Origin: CAYFPX01 sp964519895
Lineage (GTDB): Bacteria > Myxococcota_A > UBA796 > CAJQPC01
NCBI GenBank assembly: GCA_964519895.1
Contig: CAZFLE010000001.1
Span: forward strand, 1-64,000
Reading direction: 5' to 3'
Length of the DNA: 64,000 nucleotides
The notes beneath the pieces were generated by a model that was given only the letters and a program-made list of their open reading frames with translations, searched no databases and was not told where the DNA came from. The first letter of the stretch is position 1; the number at the start of each line of letters is the position of its first letter. Position numbers and translations under genes: made by a program. This document shows, piece after piece, positions 1 through 8,389 of the stretch.

Positions 1-44
1 TCGGCATCGGCATCGGCATCGGCATCGGCATCGGCATCGGCATC
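1..44. repeat. hexanucleotide tandem repeat (TCGGCA)n encoding Asp-Ala
   Basis: At least seven copies of TCGGCA run from the window edge. On the minus strand they encode an Asp-Ala dipeptide tail of the TSP3 protein in frame. A six-base unit changes length without breaking the frame. The repeat continues outside the window, so its full length is unknown. Confidence 0.8.
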
Positions 45-764
45 CGTGTCCGTGTCCGTGTCCGCGTCGGCGTCCGAGTCCGTGTCGGTGTCCGCGTCGG
101 TGTCGGTGTCCGCGTCGGCGTCGCCGCCGGTGTCCAGACCGCCGTCGTCCGAGCCGTCCAGTGGGTCGGTGCCGTCGGTATTCACCTCGTCGCCGTCGCT
201 GACCCCGCCGCCGTCGGTGTCGTCATCCAGCGGGTCCGTGCCGTGGGTGTCGACCTCGTCGCCGTCCGTCAGGCCGTCGTTGTCGGTGTCGTCATTCAGC
301 GGGTCCGTGCCGTGGGTGTCGACCTCGTCACCGTCGCTCAGGCCGTCGTCGTCCGTGTCGCTGTCGGTCGGGTCGGTCCCCAACACCAACTCGTCGCCGT
401 TTGAGAGCCCATCCCCGTCGCTGTCCTGGGCGCCGACCAGATCGGCCCAGGTGGTGCACGTCTCGGTGTCTGCGTCGCAGTCCCCAACGTCCTTGGAGAA
501 TTGCTTCGCGCTCGCCGAGGTGCCGAAGACCAGGGCGAAGTCGCTGATCGAGCTCGCCCCCGTGGCCGCCGTGAAGTCCGTCCACGAGATGCGCCAGTCG
601 ACGAACCAGTCGCCGCCCCCGCTGCACAGGTCTGTGCCCGCGGACTCGAAGCCGGCCGCCCCAGCGCTCTTGTCCCCGGACGCCGCCGGGGGCGCGGTCG
701 CCGTCGCGTGCTCCAGCTCGGGGCTGTCTTTGGTGAAGTCTGCGTCCGCGCTGGCTAAGGTACC
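1..764 (-). CDS. TSP3-repeat calcium-binding surface protein, fragment without a start codon
   Basis: The minus strand is open from 764 to the window edge and reads as a secreted-type domain (about 115 residues with several Cys, including CSGGG and DCDADTETC) followed by four thrombospondin type 3-like repeats of the form DTDDDGLSDGDEVDTHGTDP. It ends in an acidic Asp-Thr/Asp-Ala tail that runs off the window. TSP3 repeats bind calcium in surface proteins of this kind of bacterium. No ATG, GTG or TTG lies between the upstream in-frame TAG (765-767) and the repeats, so the 5' end is missing or frameshifted. The junction at 765-790 is AT-rich, unlike the rest. The Ser-rich reading on the plus strand is an antisense artefact. 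The family call is good; the gene's intactness is doubtful. Confidence 0.7.
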
Positions 765-831
765 CTAAATTATCTGAATTTTGCTACCGAGGAGACCTCG
801 GCGGGAGCTCGACGCTCTTGCTGTCCCCAGC

Positions 832-1125
832 TCAGTCCGGGTCCCCCAACCGACGGGGATTGAGGCTGGAACAGGTCATGGAGAGCACGCGGGAGCGCAT
901 GGAGCGGCGTGCTTCGGGGCGCATCTCCATGCGCTCCAGCTTGGCCAGGTTGTCCCGCAGCGCCCACTGGACCTGGTAGCAGGGCCGCTCCTTGCTGCGG
1001 TGGAACATCGGGACCGGACCGCTCCTCGGCGGCGTGATCGGGAAGCCGCAGACGCCACAGTTCCTGGGGGGATTGGCGCTGGCCATGTCGTACTCCGGAG
1101 GTTCGGTGGGTGACTCGAGTGTCAT
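832..1125 (-). CDS. small zinc-ribbon-like protein, 97 aa
   Basis: Starts at ATG 1125 (MTLESPTEP); a second in-frame ATG at 1086 gives an 84-residue alternative. Residues 23-26 read CGVC in the context NCGVCGFPITPP, followed by the conserved-looking HRSKERPCY and a basic, Arg-rich C-terminus. A single CxxC plus a later His and Cys suggest a small metal-binding or nucleic-acid-binding protein, but the function is unknown. It lies 88 bp downstream of the AAA/M41 protease gene on the same strand and has a GGAATGTTCC-type palindrome 26 bp upstream, so it may have its own promoter. I know of no close family. Confidence 0.6.
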   Translation of the reverse strand: MTLESPTEPPEYDMASANPPRNCGVCGFPITPPRSGPVPMFHRSKERPCYQVQWALRDNLAKLERMEMRPEARRSMRSRVLSMTCSSLNPRRLGDPD

Positions 1126-1150
1126 CGGCCTCTGGGTCCGACTGGGGCTG

Positions 1151-1160
1151 GGAACATTCC
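1151..1160. promoter_or_regulatory. palindrome GGAACATTCC, candidate operator
   Basis: A perfect 10-bp palindrome of the GGAAYRTTCC form lies 26 bp upstream of the zinc-ribbon gene start. The same form recurs at 4770, 19689 and 36443, each time in a promoter region. Binding factor unknown. Confidence 0.45.
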
Positions 1161-1171
1161 GGCGCCACCCG

Positions 1172-1198
1172 TGTGCAGACCTTGCAGACCTTGCAGAC
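1172..1198. repeat. three tandem 9-bp units (CTTGCAGAC)
   Basis: Three near-identical 9-bp units (GTGTGCAGAC then CTTGCAGAC twice) lie between the zinc-ribbon gene and the protease gene. They could be iterated protein-binding sites or slippage products; nothing else supports a role. Confidence 0.4.
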
Positions 1199-1213
1199 CC
1201 CTTGTCCCGAGCC

Positions 1214-3148
1214 TCATGTCTGGCACGGTCGCGGCCCGGCGGCCGGCTCCGGTGGCGGGCAGAGGAGTGCCCGCAGGTCCGCCTGCTCCAGGCGACCGCG
1301 CTCCTGGAGCCCGGCCAGGATCGCCCCGAACAGGTCGGCCTGGCGGGCCAGCAGGGCGCCAGCCTCGGCGTCGGCCTGGCGGACGACCGCCGCGACGCGC
1401 TCGTCGACCAGCCCCAGGGTGGCCGCGGCCACGTGGGCGCCCTTCGGGGTGCTGGCCAGCTCGGGGTGCGGCACGTAGACCGGACCCACCACCTGGTCGG
1501 TGCCCAGCTCACAGATGAGCTGCAGCGCGAAGCTGCGGGCCTTTGCCAGGTCGTCCCGGGCGGAGCTGCCCACGTCGCCGAAGACAAGCGCTTCGGCGGC
1601 CCGGCCCCCCATCGCGACCAGCAGCAGCCCCCTCAGGTGCGTGGCCTCCACCGCCGCCGCCGCTTCTGGGTGGAGGGTCGTGTACCCCGCGCGAGGACCT
1701 TCGCGGACCACCACCCGCTCGACCACGTCGCCGAGGCAGGCCAGGGCGACCGTGGCGTGGCCCGCTTCGTGGACCGCCGCCCGACGGTCTCGCACCGGGT
1801 CCGGTCGCAGGGGCTGCAGGCCCAGCACTTCGTGCAGCGCCCGATGCAGGTCCTCGCTCTGTGGGGCAGCAGGGGCGCCGTCGTGGCGGCGACGCTCGAA
1901 CCACAGGCAGACCTGCTCCAGGTGCGCGCCCGTCGTGCGGGTGCCGTCTGGCAAGGGCAGGGTCGTCAGCTGGACCAGCTCATCGGCCAGGTCTTCGGCG
2001 AGCACCACGCCGCACCGCTTCGCGTGCATCGCCAGGATGGCTCGCCGAGAGACGGCGTCGGGCGGACCGACCAGGATGCGCTCACCCAGGCGGCCGGGGC
2101 GGGTCACCGCCGGGTCGAGCAGCTCGGGCGTGTTGGTGGCCCCGATGACCAGGACCCCCGAGGTGGTGTCGGCCCCGCCCAGCTCCGAGAGGAAGGTGTT
2201 GACCACCGCTCGGCCACTGCGGGTCATGCTCCGGTCGTTGTTGCGGTTCGAGACCATGGCATCGATCTCGTCGAAGAACAGCACGCAGCCGCCATGGGCC
2301 AGGGCCAGGGCCCGGGCCTCCTGGAACGCGGCTCGGGTCTTGCGTTCGCTCTCGCCCAACCACATGGTGAACAGCTCAGGGCCCTTGACCAGGACGAAGG
2401 GCACCCCCAGCTCGCCCGCCACGCTGCGAGCCAGGAGCGTCTTCCCGGTGCCCGGCGGACCGTGCAGCAGCACGCCAGGCACCTGGCGCCACAGGTTCCT
2501 GGCGTCCGGCTCGGCGGCCCGTGCCCGCTGGAAGGGGCGGATCACGTTGCGGCTCAGGCGGTCCTTGATCGCCGCCAGCCCCGCCACGTCCGCCAGGCTC
2601 AGCTGCTCGGAGCGGGCCGCGGGCACACCGGACTCCCCCACGACCGGAATGCGGCCGACCTGGCGGTCCAGGCGCCCCAGGACGGTCTCGCGGTTCGCGG
2701 CCCGGGTCCGGGCCTGGTGGCAAGCGGCGGCGATCAGCTTNNNNNNNNNNNNNNNNNNNNNNNNNNNNNNNNNNNNNNNNNNNNNNNNNNNNNNNNNNNN
2801 NNNNNNNNNNNNNNNNNNNNNNNNNNNNNNNNNNNNNNNNACCGCACGCTTCGGTGTGCGGTCCTTGGCCCGCAGCTTGCGAATGGCGACGGCGCACGCG
2901 GAGTAGAGCGCATCCGCCGGACCCAACGCCGGGTCGAGGGGCAGGGTCACGAGCTCGAACTGGAGCGGACGGCGCGTGCGCTTGGTGAGCTGATGGGCCA
3001 CGGCTCGGCCCAGCAGCGGCACGAGCTCCCCCCGGGCGGGCACCAGGACCGCCAGGTCCTGGAAGAGACAGTCGGCGATGTCCGCCAGCTTGTCCTGGTA
3101 GGCCGCACGCAGGGCGAGGTCGATGGCAGAAGGGGGCGGGTGAGTCAC
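1214..3148 (-). CDS. soluble AAA+ ATPase with M41 (FtsH-type) metalloprotease domain
   Basis: The start is GTG 3148 with AGGA about 9 nt upstream; 100 N interrupt the N-terminal third. The AAA module shows Walker A GPPGTGKT, Walker B VLFFDEID and the second region of homology IGATNTPELLDPAVTRPGRL. The M41 domain shows the zinc motif HEAGH and the distal ligand context SSARDDLAKARSFA, so all protease ligands look present. Family knowledge: FtsH degrades membrane and soluble proteins using ATP and zinc. Unlike FtsH there is no N-terminal transmembrane segment; residues 1-150 (ending at the gap) look soluble. The pore loop reads MWLGESE, as in Cdc48/katanin ATPases rather than the FtsH FVG loop. 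It is probably co-transcribed with the upstream P-loop gene. Confidence 0.85.
   Translation of the reverse strand: MTHPPPSAIDLALRAAYQDKLADIADCLFQDLAVLVPARGELVPLLGRAVAHQLTKRTRRPLQFELVTLPLDPALGPADALYSACAVAIRKLRAKDRTPKRAXXXXXXXXXXXXXXXXXXXXXXXXXXXXXXXXXXKLIAAACHQARTRAANRETVLGRLDRQVGRIPVVGESGVPAARSEQLSLADVAGLAAIKDRLSRNVIRPFQRARAAEPDARNLWRQVPGVLLHGPPGTGKTLLARSVAGELGVPFVLVKGPELFTMWLGESERKTRAAFQEARALALAHGGCVLFFDEIDAMVSNRNNDRSMTRSGRAVVNTFLSELGGADTTSGVLVIGATNTPELLDPAVTRPGRLGERILVGPPDAVSRRAILAMHAKRCGVVLAEDLADELVQLTTLPLPDGTRTTGAHLEQVCLWFERRRHDGAPAAPQSEDLHRALHEVLGLQPLRPDPVRDRRAAVHEAGHATVALACLGDVVERVVVREGPRAGYTTLHPEAAAAVEATHLRGLLLVAMGGRAAEALVFGDVGSSARDDLAKARSFALQLICELGTDQVVGPVYVPHPELASTPKGAHVAAATLGLVDERVAAVVRQADAEAGALLARQADLFGAILAGLQERGRLEQADLRALLCPPPEPAAGPRPCQT
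2741..2840. other. assembly gap (100 N) inside the AAA/M41 gene
   Basis: 100 N of nominal length. The flanks are not duplicated, so real sequence of unknown length is missing. Both sides are in the same minus-strand frame, but this is not informative with an arbitrary N count. Confidence 0.95.
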
Positions 3149-3255
3149 GGTCGGTCCTGACGATGGGTTCGCTTTCCCAGTGCGACGGTGGCGGGATCTG
3201 GGGGACCGAACGCGGCGCCGGAGAACCTGTCGACAGGTAGGGGTCGACGGCCCGC

Positions 3256-4716
3256 TCAGCGGCCGCTCGACGACCCCTCCATGCCGTAGGGCTGCGGCCG
3301 GTAGTCGGCGCCGCCCCGTTGACTCCCGCGCACGATCACCTGGCCGTTGCAGACCCAGCGTTCGGTGGCGCGGCGGTGCAGGATCCGACCCATGCGGCTC
3401 GCCCGGCAGCCGCCAGCGACCCGGTCCAGCAGTGCGGTCAAGGCGAGCTGCTCCGCCACCCCGAGCACCTGGCCCGGCCGAAGGGGGCGCGGCCTTCCGT
3501 CGGGGTCGGCGGGCCACGAGGAGAGCAGCTCGGCGAAGTCCTGATCCAGCGGGCTCGGCGGCGGCGGTCCGTGCCCCAGGAAGCCTTCGAAGCCCCCGTG
3601 GGACAGCACGCCGCCGACGACCTGGGACCACACGTCGAAGCCCTTGAGAGATGCGGCAGGTGCAGGCCGGCCCGCGTCCAGCCAGTCCTGGATCAGTCCC
3701 AGCAGGACCGCCAGGACCTGGCGCCGGTGCGATCGAAGCCAACCGGCCAGGTCTGGCGTTCGGTACGCCCGGTGCTTGACCTCGGCCAGCCGGATGGTCA
3801 CGGTGCGGCGCTGCATGTCGACGTCCAGCGCCGGGTGGTTCGCCGTGGCGGCGAACACGCTGCGGACCTTCAGCATCGTGGTGCGGCCCGAGCGAACGAT
3901 GCGCACGGCCACCCGGCCCGTAGAGGTCAGGATGCGGTGCAGGTCGGACCCCCCGAGCACCGCCCCCGTGGGCAGGTTGTCGAGCAGCATCAAGGGGGGG
4001 GCGTCCTGCAGGTAGGTGTGCAGCTGACGGCCCTGTTCCCCCCTCCAGCCATCGAGTCCATACAGGATGGGCTCTTCGCCAAAAGCCACCAGGCCTGCCG
4101 CGCGGCCGAGGGTGGTCTTGCCCGTGCCCGGTGCGGTCGACGCGATCAGGTGCAGGGGCACCGGCCCGGAGATGGCCGGGCGCTGCAGCAGGACCAGGAA
4201 GAGCCCCAGGGCGTGGGTGCGGTCGGCGGTGTCCACGAAGGGGAAGTCCAGGAGACGCTCGAGCACGTCGGCGCCGTCCGGGGTCGTGGGACTGACCGGG
4301 GTGATCGGCGCGCCCTCCCAGGACAGCCACAGCTGGGTCGGCGGGTGGTAGCCCGGGGTCACGACCAGGTCGCCGTTCGGGGCCAGGAACGGTGCGCGGG
4401 TGATGCCTTCCAGGGGCCGGCAGTGCGCATCGGCGCTGTAGAGCAGATCCCGCTGGATCCGGGTGGGCACCGGGCGGTTGCGAACGGTCCCGTCCTTCAG
4501 CACCTCGACCAAGGTCGCGGCCCGGGCGACCTGGGGCGACAGCTCCGGCACGGTCACCCGCACCATGCGATCGTCCTGGCGCCTGACGAGTCGGTTCTCG
4601 TGGCTCCAGTAGCGATCCGGGAAGCATCCGTGCAGGGCATCGGCCACGCGGTCGGTCAGCTCGCAGTCTGGGCCTTTGGCGTCGATGGGGAGCGGCGTGT
4701 CCAGGTCGACGGGCAT
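3256..4716 (-). CDS. P-loop ATPase resembling phage/mobile-element primase-helicases, 486 aa
   Basis: ATG 4716 is chosen over upstream in-frame codons because GGAG precedes it by about 8 nt. The middle of the protein carries a Walker A motif, STAPGTGKTTLGRA, then LMLLDNLP (Walker B-like) and FAATANHPALDVDMQRRTV, a sensor/arginine-finger-like stretch seen in helicases of the D5/primase-helicase sort. The N-terminal ~190 residues have no motif I recognise; the C-terminus (TALLDRVAGGCRASRMGRIL) could be a winged-helix. The role is inferred to be DNA-dependent ATPase or helicase. It is the first gene of a minus-strand group with the M41 protease (107 bp downstream) and the zinc-ribbon gene, with a GGAACATTCC palindrome 54 bp upstream. 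Confidence 0.65.
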   Translation of the reverse strand: MPVDLDTPLPIDAKGPDCELTDRVADALHGCFPDRYWSHENRLVRRQDDRMVRVTVPELSPQVARAATLVEVLKDGTVRNRPVPTRIQRDLLYSADAHCRPLEGITRAPFLAPNGDLVVTPGYHPPTQLWLSWEGAPITPVSPTTPDGADVLERLLDFPFVDTADRTHALGLFLVLLQRPAISGPVPLHLIASTAPGTGKTTLGRAAGLVAFGEEPILYGLDGWRGEQGRQLHTYLQDAPPLMLLDNLPTGAVLGGSDLHRILTSTGRVAVRIVRSGRTTMLKVRSVFAATANHPALDVDMQRRTVTIRLAEVKHRAYRTPDLAGWLRSHRRQVLAVLLGLIQDWLDAGRPAPAASLKGFDVWSQVVGGVLSHGGFEGFLGHGPPPPSPLDQDFAELLSSWPADPDGRPRPLRPGQVLGVAEQLALTALLDRVAGGCRASRMGRILHRRATERWVCNGQVIVRGSQRGGADYRPQPYGMEGSSSGR

Positions 4717-4769
4717 CGGGTCTCCGGGGTGCTCACAGGGTGTTCCTCCCGACTGGCGTTGGCCGGAGC

Positions 4770-4779
4770 GGAACATTCC
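4770..4779. promoter_or_regulatory. palindrome GGAACATTCC, candidate operator
   Basis: A perfect palindrome 54 bp upstream of the ATG of the helicase-like ATPase gene, between it and the stop of the MopE gene. It has the same form as the sites at 1151, 19689 and 36443. Confidence 0.45.
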
Positions 4780-4788
4780 CGACGCTGT

Positions 4789-5868
4789 TCAGCTGCCAAA
4801 GGTCTCGCAGTCGGCCGAGGTCTGGTCGTCGATGTAGCCATCGCAGTCATCGTCGATGGCGTTGCAGGTCTCGGTCGCCCCGGGGAACCGCTTGGGGTCG
4901 TCGTCGTCGCAGTCCAGGTGCTCGGGCCAGCCGTCGCCGTCGCCGTCCATGCCTTCGTCCACCGTGCCGTCGCAGTCCTGGTCGACCCCGTCGCTGCGTT
5001 CGGGAGCATAGGGGTAGATGCTCCAGACCTGGTCGTTGCAGTCGCTGCAGCGTCCCCAGCCGTCGCCGTCCTGGTCCTCGTCGTGATCGTCCTGGTCGAC
5101 CAGGCCGTCGCAGTCGTTGTCGACGCCGTCGCCGCAGACCTCGTAGGCCCCGGGGAAGCTGGTCGGGTCGTGGGGCTGGCAGTCGTCGCAGTCCGGCACG
5201 CCGTCGCCGTCCTGGTCGTTCTCGGCCCCTTCGTCCCAGAAGCCGTCTGCGTCGTTGTCCACGCCGTCGCAGAGCTCGGGGGCCCCGGGGAAGCTGGTGG
5301 GGTCGTCGTCGTCCCAGTCCCCGCCGCAGGTGGTGAAGCCGTCGAGATCCTGGTCGTGGTCTTCGTCCACCCGGCCGTCCAGGTCCTCGTCGCGCCAGTC
5401 GCAAGTCTCGGGCGCGCCGGGGTAGACGGTGGGGTCGACGTCGTTGGTGTCTCCGTCGCTGTCGGCGAAGCCGTCGCCGTCGTCGTCGTTCGTGAGCAGG
5501 TTCTCGTCGACCGCGTCGTCGCAGTCATTGTCCACGTCGTCTTCTTGCTCCGCCGCGCCCAGCCAGGTCGTGGGGTCGCTGTCGTCGCAGTCCCCGCCGG
5601 GCCCGCCGGCTGAGCAGGGGTTCTCGGTGTCGGGACAGGAACCGTCGCCGTCGGCGTCGAAGCCGGGCGTGCCCTCGTCGACCAGGTCGTCGCAGTCCTG
5701 GTCCAGGCCGTCCTGGAGCTCGGTCTGACCTGGGAAGACCAGGTGGTCGGCGTCGCGGCAGTCGCCCTGGGCCACGGTGTGCCCATCCCCGTCGAAGTCT
5801 GGCGAGATGGCCAGGCTGCTGCAGCCGCCGAGGGCCAGGGTGAGGAGCAGGGACGCGGTGATGGACAT
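4789..5868 (-). CDS. MopE-type metal-binding repeat lipoprotein, 359 aa
   Basis: ATG 5868 is preceded by GGAGG at 7 nt. The product begins with a lipoprotein signal, MSITASLLLTLALGGC, the lipobox being LGGC. The rest is a run of about seven Asp/Cys repeats of the form DGDGWxxCxDCxDxDPxxxPGAPExCDGxDxDCDG, the putative metal-binding motif named after methanotroph MopE. Such proteins sit on the outer membrane or surface and chelate calcium or copper; the exact ligand here is unknown. It is divergently arranged from the secreted-protein genes at 5990 and 6369. The high Asp content makes spurious long ORFs on the opposite strand. Confidence 0.85.
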   Translation of the reverse strand: MSITASLLLTLALGGCSSLAISPDFDGDGHTVAQGDCRDADHLVFPGQTELQDGLDQDCDDLVDEGTPGFDADGDGSCPDTENPCSAGGPGGDCDDSDPTTWLGAAEQEDDVDNDCDDAVDENLLTNDDDGDGFADSDGDTNDVDPTVYPGAPETCDWRDEDLDGRVDEDHDQDLDGFTTCGGDWDDDDPTSFPGAPELCDGVDNDADGFWDEGAENDQDGDGVPDCDDCQPHDPTSFPGAYEVCGDGVDNDCDGLVDQDDHDEDQDGDGWGRCSDCNDQVWSIYPYAPERSDGVDQDCDGTVDEGMDGDGDGWPEHLDCDDDDPKRFPGATETCNAIDDDCDGYIDDQTSADCETFGS

Positions 5869-5989
5869 GGGACCTCCTACGGCCCCGGTGTGCTCGCGGG
5901 CGCAATTGTGACGGGTCGTGTGCCGGGCGTTCCATCCCGGATTTTCGACCGACGCCACAGGAGGGTGAACCCCGAGGCCGGGAGGCCCC

Positions 5990-6361
5990 ATGACTCTCCT
6001 CATCCTTCTCACCCTCGCCAGCGGTGACGCCGCCGCCCAGGAGACCACCTGGAGCGAGTGCGTCGGCGAGTGTGCCCTGGAAGCGAACATCGGGTCCACC
6101 GACTGGGCCGGCATTGCCCACTGTGCTGGCGCGTGCGCCTCCGAGAACGGCCGGGCCATGATCCACCGGCTCTACGAGGACGACCCCCGCTTCGCGGCGC
6201 CCAAGGCCGGACCGGCGAAGTCCAAGTCCTCCCGGCCCAAGAGCAACGACGAGCCCCGCCACCCGTTCACCCACGAAGTCACCGACCCGGACACCGGCAA
6301 GAAGGTCCGCGTTCCGGTGGGCGACTTCCCCCTCCCCGACCCCGACACCAAGCTCGCCTGA
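5990..6361 (+). CDS. small secreted Cys-rich protein, 123 aa
   Basis: ATG 5990 has GGGAGG 5-9 nt upstream. Residues 1-17 (MTLLILLTLASGDAAAQ) are a signal peptide. Four Cys follow in two pairs, CVGECALEA and CAGACASE, about 20 residues apart, which resembles a small disulphide hairpin fold. The C-terminal half is Lys/Pro-rich (KSKSSRPKSNDEPRHP) and ends in a polar tail. No family recognised. The stop is 7 nt before the next gene, so the two are co-transcribed. Confidence 0.65.
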   Translation: MTLLILLTLASGDAAAQETTWSECVGECALEANIGSTDWAGIAHCAGACASENGRAMIHRLYEDDPRFAAPKAGPAKSKSSRPKSNDEPRHPFTHEVTDPDTGKKVRVPVGDFPLPDPDTKLA

Positions 6362-6368
6362 GGTCCCC

Positions 6369-7147
6369 ATGCGCAAGCGTCACACCTTCCTGTTCACCGG
6401 CCTCGCGGCTGCAGCGCTGACCCTCGGCGTCGCCCTTCCCAACGGCGACGCCGAGGCTGCCAATGCCCGCCAGACGGTCAGCTTCGGTCCCTGGGATCCC
6501 GGCAACTGGTTCATCCCGAACCGCACCGGCGGCGATCCGGACTTCCACGGCCACGGCCCGTGCATGTCCATCAAGACCGGCTCTCCGACCCTCAAGGGCT
6601 TCGACCGCATCCTGATCCCCCTGTACATCCACGGGGTCGAGTGCCACTCGGACCGGCGCCGCCAGTCCGACTACACCGAGGTCCAGCACACCTGGGACCT
6701 GGAGTGGGACCTGGACCTGGACCCCTGCTGGGTCGTGGACACCGTCAAGGGCAAGCCCAAGGTGTCCGGCGCGACCAAGGCCGACATCTTCTACCGGGAC
6801 ACGGACCACTCCACGGACCGGCCGGCCGCCAACGGCATCATCCGTTCGCTCAGCTGTGTCGGCGACACCAAGGGCAACGAGGCGGGCACCCGCACGGGCT
6901 GCAAGNNNNNNNNNNNNNNNNNNNNNNNNNNNNNNNNNNNNNNNNNNNNNNNNNNNNNNNNNNNNNNNNNNNNNNNNNNNNNNNNNNNNNNNNNNNNNNN
7001 NNNNNCAGCTGTGTCGGCGACACCAAGGGCAACGAGGCGGGCACCCGCACGGGCTGCAAGGTCACCTTTGATGGCATCTCCGTCCAGGTGGTCCAGCTGA
7101 CCCGTCAGCAGTGTCTGTCCGGCAAGTACAAGACCCGCCTTCCCTAG
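6369..7147 (+). CDS. secreted protein of unknown function, 207 aa after removing an assembly duplication
   Basis: ATG 6369 follows the previous stop by 7 nt, with a weak GAGG upstream. It begins MRKRHTFLFTGLAAAALTLG, a Sec signal peptide ending near AEA. The mature part contains four or more Cys (HGPCMS, VECHSD, DPCWVVD, LSCVGD, TGCKVT, QQCLSG) and a Trp/Asp-rich centre (DLEWDLDLDPCW). 100 N and a 55-bp duplication lie inside the gene. Removing those 155 bp leaves 624 bp, an intact frame ending at TAG 7145-7147. No known domain; probably an exported beta-rich protein stabilised by disulphides. Confidence 0.65.
6851..7060. other. assembly gap flanked by a 55-bp exact duplication
   Basis: Bases 6851-6905 and 7006-7060 are identical, separated by 100 N (6906-7005). 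Collapsing the copies restores the reading frame of the secreted-protein gene. This is an unmerged assembly overlap, not a biological repeat. Confidence 0.95.
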
Positions 7148-7166
7148 GGTCGGCACCCCTCCGTTC

Positions 7167-7197
7167 GGTGCCCGCACGCTCCTGGTGTGCGGGCACC
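7167..7197. promoter_or_regulatory. 11-bp perfect stem-loop just upstream of a ribosome binding site
   Basis: GGTGCCCGCAC (7167-7177) and GTGCGGGCACC (7187-7197) form a perfect 11-bp stem with a 9-nt loop. The AAGG ribosome binding site of the next gene starts one base after the stem and its ATG is at 7208. There is no T-run, so a translation-controlling or mRNA-stabilising hairpin is more likely than a simple terminator, though a terminator for the 6369 gene is possible. Confidence 0.55.
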
Positions 7198-7207
7198 AAG
7201 GTTTGTG

Positions 7208-8389
7208 ATGAAACTCGCAAGGTCCCTGCTGCTGTTCGCTGGTTGTTGGACGCCCGGGCTCGCCTGGGCCGAGTGTCCGGCACCGGATCCCGAGGTCGTG
7301 CAGCAGCTCGGCGACCGGATGCTGGCCGTCGGTCGCGACGGCGAGTCTCTGCCATCCGGAGATGTCCTGGAGCAGGTGCTCGGGTGTCACCTGGGTCACC
7401 CGGGCGCGACCCACCAGGAGCGGGTGGAACAGGCGGCGGCCGGCCGCATCTCCGGGGTCTCCTATGGACACCTGGAGCCGCGCTTCGGCGACGTGCGGTG
7501 TGAAGGGGACGAGACGTGTAGCTTCTATCTGGCCCGCGACGTCCTGTTCGTGGTGGACCTGGGGAGCCGGCGAGGGTTCTTCGCCGAGGCCCTGGACCTG
7601 CAGCCCCACCATCGGGTCTGGGAAGGGGTCGCCGACGCCTGGGGTGCACTTCCCTCCGACGACCCTGCCAAGCAGGCCCTGCTGGCCCAGGCCGACGCCC
7701 ACGCGATGCCGCTCGCGCTTCCCGTGCCCGACCTGGGTGCGCCCGAGCTCGGGGTCTTCGACGACTTCGCGCCCGAGATGGCTCCACCGTCCGACGAGAC
7801 CTTCCCGACCGCACCGGACCGCGAGCGTGCCCCTGGAGAGGGCCTGAACCTGGGCGGGCTGGCCCTGGTGAACGACGGGGCCTTCGGGGTCTTCGGGGCC
7901 TTCTCGGGGGCTCTGGGGCCCCAGGCCGGCGTGTTGTTCGCGAGCACCCCCGGGGGCGGCGCCTGGCTGCAGGTGGGCCTGGTGGGGCCCTGCGAGGTGC
8001 GCCTGGCGGCCAGCTATGGGGTGGCGACGGGGGTGCCCACCCGGTGGGTGGGCGTCGAGGGCGAGCTGGAGTCCCGGGTGCTGCGCATGAGCGCTGATGG
8101 ACGGCTCGGATGGTTCGGCAGGGGCCGCCTGGACGCGGGCGTCAGCCTGGGGCCGTCTGTGGGCGTGTTCCGCCGGATCACCACCCTGGGTCCCTATGTC
8201 GATGACGCCAGGGAGCTCACGATCGGGGGCCACGGCAGCGTGGATCTGCTGGTGTGGCTGGGCGCCGAGCGCTTGCGGGCCCTGAGTCTGGCGCTCGACG
8301 GCACCGTGCACCTGCACCGGGCGGACCTGACCCGGCCCTTGATCTACGCCGGCGCGACCGTGGGCGTCGCCTTTCGGAGACCCGAGTGA
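7208..8389 (+). CDS. exported protein with beta-rich C-terminal domain, 393 aa
   Basis: ATG 7208 (MKLARSLLLFAGCW) has AAGG upstream; an in-frame codon at 7187 lies in the hairpin and is less likely. A signal peptide ends near AWAEC. Residues ~25-215 are mixed, with a few Cys; from ~220 the sequence is made of alternating hydrophobic strands (GGLALVNDGAFGVFGAF, AGVLFASTPGGGAWLQVGLV) ending in GATVGVAFRRPE, suggestive of an outer-membrane beta-barrel or beta-sandwich. Function unknown. The stop overlaps the next gene's GTG by 4 bp, so they are translationally coupled. Confidence 0.6.
   Translation: MKLARSLLLFAGCWTPGLAWAECPAPDPEVVQQLGDRMLAVGRDGESLPSGDVLEQVLGCHLGHPGATHQERVEQAAAGRISGVSYGHLEPRFGDVRCEGDETCSFYLARDVLFVVDLGSRRGFFAEALDLQPHHRVWEGVADAWGALPSDDPAKQALLAQADAHAMPLALPVPDLGAPELGVFDDFAPEMAPPSDETFPTAPDRERAPGEGLNLGGLALVNDGAFGVFGAFSGALGPQAGVLFASTPGGGAWLQVGLVGPCEVRLAASYGVATGVPTRWVGVEGELESRVLRMSADGRLGWFGRGRLDAGVSLGPSVGVFRRITTLGPYVDDARELTIGGHGSVDLLVWLGAERLRALSLALDGTVHLHRADLTRPLIYAGATVGVAFRRPE

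Noticed and set aside
46..768. Ser-rich 240-residue ORF on the plus strand
   Set aside because: It is the antisense of the TSP3 acidic repeats; the minus strand shows clear DxDxDG repeats and the plus-strand protein has no motif.
992..5613. Long plus-strand ORFs (e.g. 722 and 764 residues) over the AAA/M41 and helicase-like genes
   Set aside because: They have no motifs and are Arg/Gly/Ala shadows of high-GC genes on the minus strand, which carry full Walker and HEAGH motifs.
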